Part shown: piece by piece, positions 45,185 through 58,309 of the stretch | How positions within the stretch are numbered: position 1 is the first letter of the stretch | Layout of the letters: each line of letters opens with the position of its first letter | Origin: Notolepis coatsorum | Taxonomy: Eukaryota; Chordata; Actinopteri; Aulopiformes; Paralepididae | DNA: 64,000 nt | Assembly (NCBI GenBank): GCA_963971535.1 | Contig: OZ020592.1 | Span: 127,681,689-127,745,688 of the forward strand | Reading direction: 5' to 3' | Program-made: the position numbers and the translations under genes | Notes under the pieces: generated by a model | Told to the model about the DNA's origin: nothing | The model's database searches: none | The model's input: the letters and a program-made list of their open reading frames with translations, nothing else

Positions 45185-45219
<35 letters not shown>
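45185..45219. repeat. (TA)n
   Basis: TA microsatellite, the right half of the split run. Confidence 0.93.
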
Positions 45220-45221
<2 letters not shown>

Positions 45222-45420
45222 CTTTTATGTTTATTTTGTTTCTGTTTTAGTATTCACTTTATTATGTGTTTATTCCAAATAAAAAAAAATTATCTCAAAA
45301 AAGATATAGCCATCCTCAGTCCATAATGCAAGCCTCTCTTCTCTAGAATGTCTTTGTTCCACACGCTGACTTTAGTTGCATGGGCCACATTCATCCATGT
45401 GTCCTCCTGTCCTGTCAGTC

Positions 45421-45541
<121 letters not shown>

Positions 45542-45549
45542 CCCATGTC

Positions 45550-46610
45550 TATCCGTCCATCTGTAATCAATAGTGTTCTGATGTGTCTGTGTCTCAGCAT
45601 GTGGTCTAGCCTCTCATCCTCCTCTCATCCTCCTCTCATCCTCCTATCATGATCCTCTCATGCTCCTCTCATCCTCCTCTCATCCTCCTCTCATCCTCCT
45701 ATCATCCTCCTCTCATGCTCCTCTCATCCTCCTCTCATGCTCCTCATCCTCCTCTCATCCTCCTCTCACCCTCCTATCATCCTCCTCTCATGCTCCTCAT
45801 CCTCCTTTCATCATCCTATCATCCTTTTCTCATCCTCCTCATGTTCCTTTCATGTTCCTATCATCCTCCTCTCATGCTCCTCCTCTCATCCTCATCATCA
45901 TATCATCCTCCTCTCATCCTCCTCTCATCCTCATATCATCCTCCTCTCATCCTCATCTCATCCGCATATCATCCTCCTCTCATCCTCATCTCATGTTCCT
46001 CTCATGCTCCTCTTCTCTCATGCTCCTCATCTCATCCTCCTCTCATCCTCATCTCATCCTCCTCTCATCTCATGCTCCTCCTCCTCTCATCCTCCTCTCA
46101 CCCTCATATTCTATCATGCTCCTCCTCCTCTCATCCTCCTCTCATCCTCCTCTCATCCTCCTCTCATCTCATGCTCCTCCTCTCATCCTCCTCTCATCCT
46201 CCTCTCCTCCTCCTATCATGCTCCTCCTCTGACAGTGTGTTGATGTGTATGTGTCTCAGGATGTGGCCTAGCCTCTCATCCTCCTCTCATCCTCCGCTCA
46301 CCCTCATCTTCTAGCATGCTCCTCCTCCTCTCATCCTCCTCTCATCCTCCTCTCATCCTCCTCTCATCTCATGCTCCTCCTCTCATCCTCCTCTCATCCT
46401 CCTCTCCTCCTCCTATCATGCTCCTCCTCTGACAGTGTGTTGATGTGTATGTGTCTCAGGATGTGGCCTAGCCTCTCATCCTCCTCTCATCCTCCTCTCC
46501 TCCTCCTCTCCTCCTCCTATCATGCTCCTCCTCTGACAGTGTGTTGATGTGTATGTGTCTCAGGATGTGGCCTAGCCTCTCATCCTCCTCTCATGCTCAT
46601 CATCTCATCA
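45550..46610. repeat. (TCATCCTCC)n satellite with higher-order units
   Basis: Short CTCATCCTC(C) units fill the region. A longer block, GACAGTGTGTTGATGTGTAT + GTGTCTCAGGATGTGGCCTA, recurs at about 46230, 46432 and 46535, with a diverged copy at about 45570. This shows duplication of larger segments. Confidence 0.93.
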
Positions 46611-46738
46611 TGCTGTTGTCTCTCTGTTGTTTTTCTCTTCCTTTCCATCCATCCCTCCGTCCGTCCATGTGGAAGCAGTAATCAGCATGGTTTGACCCAT
46701 GGAGTTGAACAGGTACTGTGATGTTAGGGGTTCCCTGC

Positions 46739-46767
46739 GGGGGGGGGGGGGGGGGGGGGGGGGGGGG
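46739..46767. repeat. Poly-G run (29 bp)
   Basis: An uninterrupted run of about 29 G; a G-quadruplex candidate and a likely place of sequencing error. Confidence 0.9.
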
Positions 46768-46801
46768 TCTTAAATTATACCCAATCAATTGTTTATCAAT
46801 T

Positions 46802-46934
<133 letters not shown>

Positions 46935-47389
46935 ATTATTGCAGTTGATTTTTTCTTTAATTGATAGGTTGATTACCTGAATGATTGATTGAATTGAGTA
47001 TTGATATTGATTGAATTGTATTCTCAATCCAATGTCAGAGTTTGGGAATTCAAAGGGTATATTCGCAATCCATGAATCCATTATTATTTTGGTCTACTGT
47101 ATGTTGATTTGATTCTATTCATAATCGCTGTGTGATTGACAGAGCAATGTGTTGTCAGAGCAACCGTTTCAAGTTGTAAAAACGACCTGTTTAGCCCCGC
47201 GTGCAGACCAAAAGAAAATCTGCACAATTGTCCCAGGTTTTGTGTGACTGCCATTTATCCCTTCGTCCGTCTTACATCCATCCATCCATTCCTCAAATCC
47301 CTCCGTCACTTTGCTCGTCTGATCGCATATGAGTTCACCGCTGTTCTCCCGTCTCCCATGAATGGAAAACAATGATTCTTCCACTCAGA
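46935..47389. other. Non-coding stretch
   Basis: Repeated TTGATTGA words at 46950-47020, then ordinary sequence. No gene seen. Confidence 0.4.
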
Positions 47390-47600
47390 ATCAAATCCCC
47401 CCTCATCTAGTAGTAGCAGTCCCAGTAGTTCCTGGGGCTGAAAGGGCAGAGATGCTGATAGATTGTGGAGAGAAGCGTTTCAGGCACCCTCTTATTCCTC
47501 CTGTATTCAAACAGGGCATTTGAACCGGCGACCCTCGGGGTCTCCAGCCTCCGCTTCTTCTATAACCCCTTGGCTGCCCGTGTCGATCCGTGATATACAA
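47390..47600 (-). mobile_element. tRNA-like SINE fragment (family C), minus strand
   Basis: The reverse complement has GGGCAGCCAAGGGGTTATAG and GAGGGTCGCCGGTTCAAATG, i.e. box A-like and box B-like sequence of a common fish SINE head. The body is diverged. Confidence 0.55.
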
Positions 47601-47719
47601 ACAAGCTTATGGGTTCTGGCACCGGCCCTATCCGCCGCATTCAAATGATGCCATCTTGAGAATTATGATCATCAAAACGACAATAGCGGTCCGTCTTGCC
47701 GGGGGGGTGTGGACATTTT

Positions 47720-49267
47720 CATGGGTGTAAAGTACTTGAGTAATTGTACTTTGTTACAATACTTAAGTACTGTTTTGGGGGATTTGTATTATTAGGTTTG
47801 TATACTTGTACTTTTACTCAATTACATTTCAGAGAAAAAAAAACTCCTTACATTTAAAATGCAGATTTACAAAGTACAAATCTCGCAGGTCCAACCATTT
47901 TAATTCGTATATTTGTTTCTCTGGCCGAACTAACATTAACGTTATTAATCCTGCGGCCGCACTTTATTTATAAACAGCCAATCAAATCCCCCTCAATGGA
48001 AAATGAACCCGCCCATACCCATGCTGATTGGTCCTTGTGCAAGACTAGAAAGCGGGGATCTTTGATTAAACACCTGCTATCAGAAGAATAATTTCATATC
48101 AAATGAAAACTTGGCCCACGATGGAATGAGTTTGAAACCCCTGGTCTATCCCTTACAATAAAAAAAAAAAGTTTAACTTTTTAGTACTTAAGTACATTTA
48201 AAAGTAGAAACCTTTTGACTTTTACTCAAGTGTGTTTTAGCCAGAAACTCTGACTTTTACTTGAGTAAGATTTTGAGACGGTACCCATACTTTCACTTGA
48301 CACTTTCAGCGCCAGACCCGACATTTATCGGGTTATCTCGCCAGCGGTTGAGCGGCTGAATCCGAGAAATCTAGGGTTTTCATTGTTTTTTCTTTTATTC
48401 GTTTTTAATATTCTATACAGTCTCACGGACCTCGGTGTATCATTGGGACTCATTCTGAGACCTCGAGATTGTAATGCCGGCCGAATCCTGTTAAGTGGCA
48501 GTATCGCCTACCCTTTGAAACCGTATTTCACACTGTGTGTTACATTTTATATGGTCCGGGTGGAGAATGGGACCAGGGCAAGTGAAATGCTTAATTCGAG
48601 CCACTTGGAACGCGTCCAGCACACTTGATGCATAGTTTGTCCCATTTCATGTCAGGGACCCGATGGACATCAATACTGGAAATCGTGATCAGCCAATTGG
48701 AATATTCATTTTGGAATACCTCCTAGCAAAGGTAAGGACTATATGGCGTCAACCCTACTTTGATCCTACAATGATTTCACATCGATCGCAACGATCATAT
48801 GTCACATACTCTAAAACGTATGCCATTGCTGACGATCAGAGCACTTTGATTCCTTCATGATGAAACATAATACCTATTATATACCTTTGATTTGGAAATA
48901 GTATCGTGTCCAGGCGAGCAACGCAAACAACTTTTGCAAAATGCACATAGCGCTCCATGACTCAGCCTCCAGGAATTAGCCCGGATCACTCTGAAACTAT
49001 ACAATATTCACCACGGGATAACACGCAAACGTATACATGAAATAATTTACTATTTTTTACATGTTGGACGAGAGATAGTGATGGGTCAAATAAGCCATAG
49101 TATTGTCTCCATAGCTATAATATAGAATATAGATATAGCTCTGCAAACATCGTGAAACACAGTGAAAATGAACATCTTTTTAGGCGTGGCCACAGGCAGC
49201 GCAGATGGGGATTTAGCGTGGTGCTGAAAGTGTTAAGTATAATTTATGGGTACTTTTTACACCCCTG
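47720..49267. mobile_element. hAT element (CATGGGTGTAAAGTAC ends), interrupted
   Basis: Left CATGGGTGTAAAGTACTTGA; right GGTACTTTTTACACCCCTG (ending 49267). Probable duplications GACATTTT (47712-47719) and GACATGTC (49268-49275) match at 6 of 8. The interior has the 'acttttactcaagt' words typical of this MITE. Split by the TTAA element 48297-49236. Confidence 0.78.
48297..49236. mobile_element. piggyBac-like TTAA element (second subfamily, copy 2)
   Basis: TTGACACTTTCAGCGCCAGA ... GCGTGGTGCTGAAAGTGTTAA; the left TTAA is mutated to TTGA. Inserted into a TTAA of the surrounding hAT. Diverged from 44154-45105 but with common blocks. No transposase recognised. Confidence 0.75.
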
Positions 49268-49275
49268 GACATGTC

Positions 49276-50330
<1,055 letters not shown>

Positions 50331-51582
50331 GTGCGTGGAGAACAGGGACGAGCCCGAATTCGAATATGAATTCAGGAAAGCGAGGATAATGCAATGGACA
50401 CTAATATTTGTATACTTTAATTATGCGCATTATTATCCAAGAAAATAAATCAGCGGCTACGCCCCGGTCTCTCAGTCATTAGAAATGCATTGAAATAGAT
50501 GATAATATAAACCAGCACCAACTAATACGCATATCTATATGGCATGCTTTGAAAGTGCTGGCATTTAAATCTTAAAAAAATTCATGAAAGAAGGAGACCA
50601 CGGGTTGAACAAACCTGAACGTCATTGCCATACAATAGAACGTAGTTTGTTTCTTTACCTTTCTGTGCACGTCTAGGGGGACAAACACTTCTCAAACCGA
50701 TGAAAAATGGCAGAGCTATTTACATTATAAAACTGCACTTACAGTAGATTTCATTCACGGTCTTTGCTGCCCTGTCAAGGGCGCCTGGCGGTACTAAATC
50801 CAGATTGAACTCTGCCATTGGAAAGAGGAGATTTGACCCGATCCATAGATGTATGATTTGGCCATAATAAGGTCACTTATAGGCCTGATATTCTATAATC
50901 ATATTTCAAATTGCATGTGTCCGAATGGCAAAATTCAGTACTGTATCTACAAAACCCACTGTAAATCATCTGCCCTTTATTCATGTGCTTAGATTTGTTT
51001 GTACACTTGATCTCAAGAAGGTGCTGAATGAGCTCAGTGGCCATTTATCACGTCTGGTCAATGTTAGCATGGTGTTATTCACAGTCAAAGATAGAAAAAA
51101 AAATATTATATTCTCCTTTGGTTCATTACAATTTACTCAAGCCCAGTAATAGACACAATATTTCGGACACTTGGAATACATTCTCTGAGGTCCATAGATG
51201 TCCCTAGATACCAAGAACATGCAAATGGCCCTTGTAGAAGTGGAGCAATCTTGCATTTACTTGTGTATCTACTTTTAGGCGAATTTTCAGAAAATATGGC
51301 TAGGGCTTAAGAGGTTAATTGATCTATTTGTGACGTGAAATAAATCTTGTACTGGTTAAACATGAACTTTTGTGCAGCCTTCTTTATATGAGCAGACTGA
51401 CTTTATGTCAAAATCCAACTTTCCCCTTGGATGGATTCCTTGTCTGTCCCGCATCAGTGGGCTGGCTAGACAGACAGTCCATACATCTTAGTTTAGTTTA
51501 AAAAAAACTATTTAAAGAAAAAAGGGGAGAAAAAAAATAATAATAAAATAAAACAGGCAAAAATAGGTGGTGGGGTTCAGAC
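50331..51582. other. Non-coding stretch with element ends
   Basis: Starts with a GACGAGCCCGAATTCGAATA terminus-like word (50347). 51302-51319 (GCTAGGGCTTAAGAGGTTAA) looks like the outer end of a TTAA element, but its other end is not evident. 51480-51560 is A-rich. No coding motif. Confidence 0.4.
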
Positions 51583-51809
51583 AGGTGCTGTAAGTGGTAT
51601 TTCTTTTTTGTAAAAATAAGTGGCCCACGGTACAGTATGTGTTAGAATAATAGCTCTACACTCCGACAGCCATCACTGATACAGAGTGTCTGGTCAGTAA
51701 CATTGGTCTCCCAGTCTCTCCGCTCTGCAGTAAACACAAAATAAATTTTCTCGTATCCTGTTCCCACTTTATCCAGTCAGGATACAAAAAAATACCACTT
51801 ACAGCACCT
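51583..51809. mobile_element. Short inverted-repeat MITE (AGGTGCTGTAAG ends)
   Basis: AGGTGCTGTAAGTGGTATTT at the left and AATACCACTTACAGCACCT at the right; 227 bp. The AGG start is shared with the Harbinger-like elements at 7509 and 25116, but no clean TSD is visible. Confidence 0.75.
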
Positions 51810-51982
51810 TTAAAAGAAAAAGAAAAGTAGAGAGTGAAATAGGGGTGGTGGGGTTCAAAGATTCATAAAACATATTTTCAGTTTCTGATTGTCCAATGTC
51901 CCGCAGTTAAAGGTGGTGGGGTGGTGGACCGTTCACAACAGTTTGGTTAAAGAAAAAAGAAGAAGAATAAGAGATAGAGAGA

Positions 51983-52045
<63 letters not shown>

Positions 52046-52260
52046 GCCCAAAAAAGTTAATAATTTAAATAAATGTGATGAATATTAGGTTAGAAAATAT
52101 TTTGTTGGCAAATTGAACCTGACTTCCTTTAATCTAATATTAATCTGATAATTAGATCTGTCCCCATCTTAAAAAAAAAAAAAAAAAAGCAAGTCTTCTA
52201 TATGAATACAGATCATTTAGTTGGTTGAACAGATACAGATAATGACGTATCTGCACACCC
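51810..52260. repeat. A-rich stretch with (AAT)n
   Basis: (AAT)n at 51984-52044, an A run at about 52172-52188, and GGTGGTGGGGTTCA words shared with 51565. No gene. Confidence 0.8.
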
Positions 52261-52298
52261 CTGTGTGTGAGTGTGTGTGAGTGTGAGTGTGTGTGTGT

Positions 52299-52393
<95 letters not shown>

Positions 52394-52400
52394 TGTGAAG
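52261..52400. repeat. (GT)n microsatellite
   Basis: GT with GAGT interruptions, grading into the minisatellite that follows. Confidence 0.95.
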
Positions 52401-53523
52401 GGACAGCTGGTATATCGTGTGTGAGTGTGTGTGTGAGTGTGAGTGTCGTGTACAAAGGTCTAAGGACCACACAGAATAATAACTGGAGCCGGCTGCACAT
52501 GAACAAAAAACAGCCTCTCTCAGTAAATGCGTTTAAAGCAATGTCCCAGGTAGGTAAGAAAGCCACAACACAAGATGTTTTCCAAATAGTAAATTATATA
52601 TTTATGGTGATAGGGATTGAAACCTCCACCATAATGCACAGGGGAAAAAGGTAGGGGAGAACAAACAAGACATACATATATATAAACAAACACTTAGTAA
52701 ATAATATAAATGTAACTGTGCCAGTCATGGGACACAAAGAGAAAACCACACGATATCATTCCAAAGCTACAGCTAGGCGAGAAGGCAACCTCCTCACTCC
52801 ACTCTGGAACGTGGCAGTGATTCAAATGAGGCGCCCCGTGTGTGTGTCATCTTCCAGACTATAACCACTCATTCCACTGACTGCCCACAGGTGCACCAAG
52901 CAGGTGCAATCAGCTCAATCAGGGGGATGAGTGCTATCTGGGGAAGGGAGAAAGAAAAACAGAATTAGAAGATGACACATCACACAAACAAAAATAACAC
53001 AACCCATACTAATTATACTAACCTGATGTTCACATGGTCTTCCAAATACAGTAACAATGATAATGACCAACCCACGTACGTCACAGTGAGTGTGAGTGAA
53101 CAGCTGGTATATTGTGTGTGAGTGTGAGTGTGAGTGTGAGTGAACAGCTGGTATATCGTGAGTGTGAGTGTGAATGAACAGCTGGTATGTTGTGTGTGTG
53201 TGTGAGTGTGAATGAACAGCTGGTATATTGTGTGTGTGAGTGAGTGTGAGTGTGAGTGTGAGTGTGAGTGAACAGCTGGTATATCGTGAGTGTGAGTGTG
53301 AATGAACAGCTGGTATATCGTGTGTGTGAGTGTGAGTGTGTGTGTGTGAGTGTGAGTGTGAATGAACAGCTGGTATATCGTGTGTGTGTGAGTGTGTGCG
53401 TGTGTGTGAGTGTGAGTGTGAGTGAACAGCTGGTATATCGTGAGTGTGAGTGTGAATGAACAGCTGGTATATCGTGTGTGTGAGTGTGAGTGTGAATGAA
53501 CAGCTGGTATATTGTGTGTGCGT
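52401..53523. repeat. ACAGCTGGTATATCGTG minisatellite, interrupted
   Basis: The word ACAGCTGGTATAT(C/T)GTG joined by GTGAGTGTGAATGA-type spacers occurs once at about 52405 and about ten times at 53098-53516. Between them, about 52446-53084 is unrelated sequence of about 640 bp, probably an insertion, with no recognisable ends. Confidence 0.88.
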
Positions 53524-53950
53524 ACGGATCTCAGGGGGACAAAACAGGAGATTATCTTCAGAGCTCCACAGGAAGCTACTTAATGTCTCCTTGAATCCAG
53601 TGGAGCACTTCCTTTAGCCGCGGTGTGTCGGTTGGGAGGATATGGAGTTATCCTCCAGCTCCACCGGCCGCAGTATATCTGCCCCACTGCTTATTCCTTC
53701 TAGCTGTGGACATCATGGGCTAGTTAGGCACGTTTGACAGTAGTCAAATAATTCACCTATAAAAAGCCATTAAATTCTCTGTCATAATTTCCGTTTTTTA
53801 TCTCGCCACAAGCCGCCTTTCTGTCCCATCACAGACTGTGATAAACGCTGATGTAAATCACTCGCCTTGCATTTACATACTGGTAGCTACAGTGCAGCTT
53901 GCCTCATTGTACCTCAAGAAACGCCCAGGCAGCCTATCTAACCTGTGCTA
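53524..53950. other. Unique-looking non-coding stretch
   Basis: No repeat recognised; moderate GC, no defensible exon. Confidence 0.4.
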
Positions 53951-54200
53951 GGGGTGTGCAGAGACCTCATTATCTGTATATATATATGAAAGAGAAAACA
54001 AATAAATAAATAAATAATCTAACCCTAACTAACCTTACTGTCATGCACTTGTCCTAATAAACTAACCTACACTGTAGCACTCAACACCTTGATGAACATT
54101 GTTACTCAGCTGATAGAGTTGTGCCATTACTGATGTCGTACAGAACTTGTAAGTCACTTTGGATAAAAGCGTCAGCTAAATGACTAAATGTAAATATATA
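53951..54200 (+). mobile_element. L2-like LINE/SINE 3' end
   Basis: Contains 'ctaaccttactgtcatgcac' and ends GTCACTTTGGATAAAAGCGT + CAGCTAAATGACTAAATGTA. It is the same 3' unit as 55360-55555. Confidence 0.85.
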
Positions 54201-54300
54201 TCTGTATCTATATCTGTATCTGTATCTATATACTGTATATATCTATATAGCTATATCTATATCTGTCCAGCCAACACAATTATCTGTATCTGTATTCGGA
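54201..54300. repeat. (TCTGTA/TCTATA)n low-complexity tract
   Basis: Imperfect hexamer repeats ATCTGT/ATCTAT. Confidence 0.85.
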
Positions 54301-54439
54301 TAGAAGACCAGAAGTGGGCATGGTTTATACCAGACGCTTTTAGTAGACTTTAGTAGATACAGCAGATGGTAGAACCTGAGATAAGGTCAGATGGGAGATT
54401 TGCCTTGGACTCTGCGCAGTTGTTGTAAAAGTCTTGTTG

Positions 54440-54540
54440 AATGTAATGTTTTATGTTTTGTGTGGACCCCAGGAAGACTAGTTGTTGTCATGCAACAGCT
54501 AATGGGGATCCTAATAAACTCAATAAACTCAATAAATTGT
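54440..54540 (+). mobile_element. LINE 3' end (AATAAACTC tail)
   Basis: GTGTGGACCCCAGGAAGACT ... GCTAATGGGGATCCTAATAA then AATAAACTC repeats, a familiar fish LINE tail. Confidence 0.8.
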
Positions 54541-54770
54541 AAGAAAAACTGTATAAACATCAAATAACTTCACACTGAAGGTAACGTAATGCACAATCTC
54601 TGTGTCCTGAAATTATGACTTCACGGCACTTTGAAATGTAAGGGATATGGGAAGATGTAGATATAAATTCAACCCTTGAAGAACCATATAACTGAGTTGT
54701 GTTTAGTTTAGTGTTTTTGGACAGCCTATGTAATTGCAGAATGTGAAATATATCATATATATCGCAAGAA

Positions 54771-54910
54771 AGTGCTCAACTCTACTGTCCTGTAGATATG
54801 AATGAACACAACACTCTGACTTATCATCTGTAGATAATAAAGTGCTCAACTCTACTGTCCTGTAGATATGAATGAACACAACACTCTGACTTATCATCTG
54901 TAGATAACAT
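54771..54910. repeat. 70-bp tandem duplication
   Basis: AGTGCTCAACTCTACTGTCC... at 54771 and again at 54841, almost identical. Confidence 0.96.
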
Positions 54911-55194
54911 TTAATTTACATTTAGTCATTTATCTGACGCTTTTGTCCAAAGCGACTTACAGCAGGAAGGGTACAACTCCGGCAACTAAGGGTAGTCGAA
55001 CAGTGTCAAACTTGAGTTCTACAGTCTTGAGTGCATAGTAGTAAATATTAGCATAGTAGGTAGTAATATATAGGCAAGGAGGATTCCTAAGTAGCAAAGT
55101 GCATAATAGTAAAAGACCGAAGCTTCTCAATTCAGATATTGATTGAAGAAGTGTGTTTTTAGATAACAAGGTTTTAACATGTCTGTTGGCTTCA
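54911..55194 (-). mobile_element. L2-like LINE 3' end, minus strand
   Basis: Begins with the complement of the 'gtcgctttggacaaaagcgtc' tail (54930-54960) and reaches a C-terminal coding-like part at 55140-55194. Opposite orientation to the neighbouring 55195-55555 copy. Confidence 0.75.
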
Positions 55195-55555
55195 TCAAGG
55201 GTCATCAAGGAGAAGCCGCCTTTTCTCAGTCCTTGACCCACAATGGTGGAATGAACTACCCACCCCAGTTAGGACAGCCGAAACCCGTCCAATCTTTCAC
55301 CGTCGACTAAAGACGCACTTCTTCAACCATTATCTGAAATAAATATTTTTTCTTTTAAATACAAAAATCTTACCCTAACTAACCTTACTGTCATGCACTT
55401 GTCCTAATATACTAACCTACACCGTAGCACTCAACACTTTGATGAACATTGTTACTCAGCTGATAGAGTTGTGCCCTTCCTGATGACTTGTCGTACAGAA
55501 CTTGTAAGTCGCTTTGGATAAAAGAGTCAGCTAAATGACTAAATGTAAATGTAAA
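55195..55555 (+). pseudogene. L2-like LINE, ORF2 C-terminus and 3' UTR
   Basis: 55213-55341 reads 'RSRLFSVLDPQWWNELPTPV' then 'RTAETRPIFHRRLKTHFFNH' 'YLK' and stop: the closing motif of L2 proteins, still open. The 3' UTR ends in the GTCGCTTTGGATAAAAGAGT tail. Flanked by TGTTGGCTTCA at 55184-55194 and 55556-55566, so it inserted into the minus-strand copy as a 5'-truncated retroposition. Confidence 0.88.
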
Positions 55556-55566
55556 TGTTGGCTTCA

Positions 55567-56345
55567 GGGATTGCCGTTGCTAGGCTCATCGCTAAGCAGA
55601 TAATCAACAGGATATCTGACTGACCACTTAATGAGTCCACATTTTTATAGGATTCTATCACATTTTCATAACAATAGCGAATATTACTTACCCTGCACCG
55701 TTTTCATTGAGGTTTCTTACAAATTAACGATGTTTTATTTGTCCTTTATATGCGGATAACATTTAAAATCTTAAATTCTACCATTTTGTTTCCCTTTAGA
55801 CAACAAACATAATGCTAATGATGCACTTTTGTTAAGATAATTAGTTTACCATTCGCGGTCACTGTACTGAGGTCGCATTAATAGTTTACCACTGTTCAGA
55901 TCGTGTCAAAGAATAGACGCGTCCCAGTGACCTGTGACCTGTGCTAAAGGTCTTGGGAAATGTATTCATGTTGTAGTTTTCAACATGTTCACCTTTTAAT
56001 TTTAAACCAATGCTGCCATCTACTGACAACAGAAAGTGTTGTGTATCGTCAACTTGAGAGGCTACCCTCGCACTTCCGTAAACACTGTCGCCCAAAACAC
56101 ATTCTAGAGATTCCCACTTTTTACTGGGAATGGGGCGTGACCGAATTTGGTCCCAGACAATAAGAGTGACTGTGATTGGTCTACGTTCCGTTAGCCGCCC
56201 GCTGAGCCCCCCTCCCCTTGGCCGCTGTTTATTCTCATCACTCCAAAGAGATGAGACCCATTTGCATTTGCATGGTGCACAGACGCTCCCCGCTGAAGTG
56301 GAAGGAGCCGTCAGAATTAAAACGGAGAGGGTTGGTTTAAGCAGC
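55567..56345. other. Non-coding stretch with paired octamers
   Basis: The minus strand is open over 55886-56392 but with no recognisable domain, so I do not call a gene. 56256-56275 has two overlapping ATTTGCAT octamers, with ATTGG (inverted CCAAT) at about 56176. Could be regulatory or chance. Confidence 0.35.
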
Positions 56346-56425
56346 CTTCTATAGTAGACTATAGAAGGACCCCCTCGAAAACGAGATAGCATATCTCAAG
56401 GGGTTTATCCTTCTAATAAATGTCA
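56346..56425 (+). mobile_element. LINE 3' end with hairpin
   Basis: GGACCCCCTCGAAAACGAGA followed by ATATCTCAAGGGGTTTATCC and AATAAATG: a stem-loop 3' end seen in fish LINEs. Confidence 0.65.
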
Positions 56426-56580
56426 AACTTAGGGTCGCTTAGAAATGTGGGCGAATAAGAGGACGCTACTTGAATGTATGGAGCCTTTTGTCAACAGCGA
56501 CATTATTTCACTATGTGCAGCAGCTTATACTGCTATATAATGCGATTCCAGAAGACGAGCCTTTCTGTCTGCCATGCTCC

Positions 56581-56811
<231 letters not shown>

Positions 56812-56985
56812 TTGTGTATCACAGTGGAAGTATCAGAACATAAAGGACCAGGAGAAAGTTAGCTGGCGTTGATATTAAGGGACTATACACCAGGCTGCCT
56901 CCCCATACTGTCTTCAGAGAGTCTGATGTCCTGCTGGTAGACCTGTTTGTTGATCCACAGCAATACAACAAATAGGGAGAGAAGC

Positions 56986-57435
56986 GGGCGGCCGGGTAGC
57001 GCAGCGGACTAAGCGTCTGTCTACCACCACAGAGCCAGTGGGATCGAATCCAGCTGTGGTGCCTCCGGCTTGGCCGACCGTCCATACTAACACACTTGGC
57101 AGTGTTATCGGGTGGGAAGCCGGCGTGGGTGGGTCCTGGTCGTTGTAAACAGCGACTCCTACAGTTCGGTCGGGGCGCCTGCACAGCAAGGGATGGATCT
57201 AGGAGAGGTAGTGTGACCTTCCACACGTTACACTCCCCCAGTGAGAGTCCGCGCTGCCAGGTGAAAAGAAGCGGTGGGCTGGGTACACATGTGTCGGAGG
57301 AAGCATGTGATAGCCTCCGCCCTCCCAGACCGACGGTAGGGGGTAGAGTGCGCAACGACCAGGGAGGGGAGTGGGAATTGGGATGGGAGAAAAATGGAAA
57401 AAGAAGGGGGAAAAAGATAATAAAAAAATAATAAA
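56986..57435 (+). mobile_element. tRNA-derived SINE (family A), 15-bp TSD
   Basis: Box A GGGTAGCGCAGCGGACTAAG and box B GGGATCGAATCC. Flanked by AATAGGGAGAGAAGC at 56971-56985 and 57436-57450. The cleanest full copy. Confidence 0.95.
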
Positions 57436-57452
57436 AATAGGGAGAGAAGCAG

Positions 57453-57555
57453 TTAGATTAGATTTAGATTAGATTAGAATAGAATAGATTAGATTCGATT
57501 TAGTTTAGATTATATTTAGTTTAGATTATATTTAGTTTAGATTAGATTATATTAT
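57453..57555. repeat. GATTA/TTTAGA satellite
   Basis: Imperfect ATTAGATT repeats like those at 7258 and 60528. Confidence 0.85.
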
Positions 57556-58309
57556 GCAACAGGTAGGTCCGACCACGCATTGTGATTGGTCGAGAGCGTT
57601 CTAAGCCGTGAGTATATTCATGATACACTCACGGTTAAATCACCATGAATATATCACTGCGCTGGCTTTAGAATGTTTTAGAAAGTTTCAACTGCTATTC
57701 ATCAAATGGAAACTGTATCAACATGACCTACTCTGCGGACAACGTTACATTTGATTTAACGTACTGTACTGTACCTGTAGGAGCTATTTGATTGTTTTGT
57801 GTTATGTCTGTAGTTGGTTAAGTTCATCACTGGGTGGCAGTGTGGAGCACATGGGTTTTTGGATATAGGTACAGGTGTAGGCTATAATTGCGCAATCAAG
57901 GTATGGGTGACAGAGAGGTCTCACGGTGTTTACCGCATGCACCACGCTCATTTCACTATCATAATGTACATTTATATAATCTACTTTTATCAGCGATGCA
58001 GTCGTGCACACACGCGGTTACACACAAAAATGCGTTCACAATTGTCACTGGACTCGTCGTGCCGTGCGGCAAGTACCCGGCCGGCACTTATCACCTAGAC
58101 TTTGCATAATAATAGGATACCGATAGCATAACAACGAGAAGAGCCAAACCAAAATACAAGCCCTGTACCAATTGGTGGGGGTTGCTTGATCTGTGGTCCC
58201 GACTGGAAGGATGAGACATTAAGTTGTGCTTCAGTCTCTGAAGGAAACTGTCCTTCTGTAAACTAACTCTAAGTTACATTGTTAATTTAGTTTGTAATTA
58301 CTTTTCTAG
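57556..58309. other. Non-coding stretch with a small stem-loop
   Basis: CCGTGAGTAT...ACACTCACGG at about 57607-57636 can fold. No gene recognised. Confidence 0.4.

Noticed and set aside
45649..46314. 221-codon Ser/Leu/Pro-rich ORF
   Set aside because: TCATCCTCC satellite; no domain.
55886..56392. 168-codon minus-strand ORF
   Set aside because: No motif recognised, overlaps a LINE 3' end, composition not protein-like in a convincing way.
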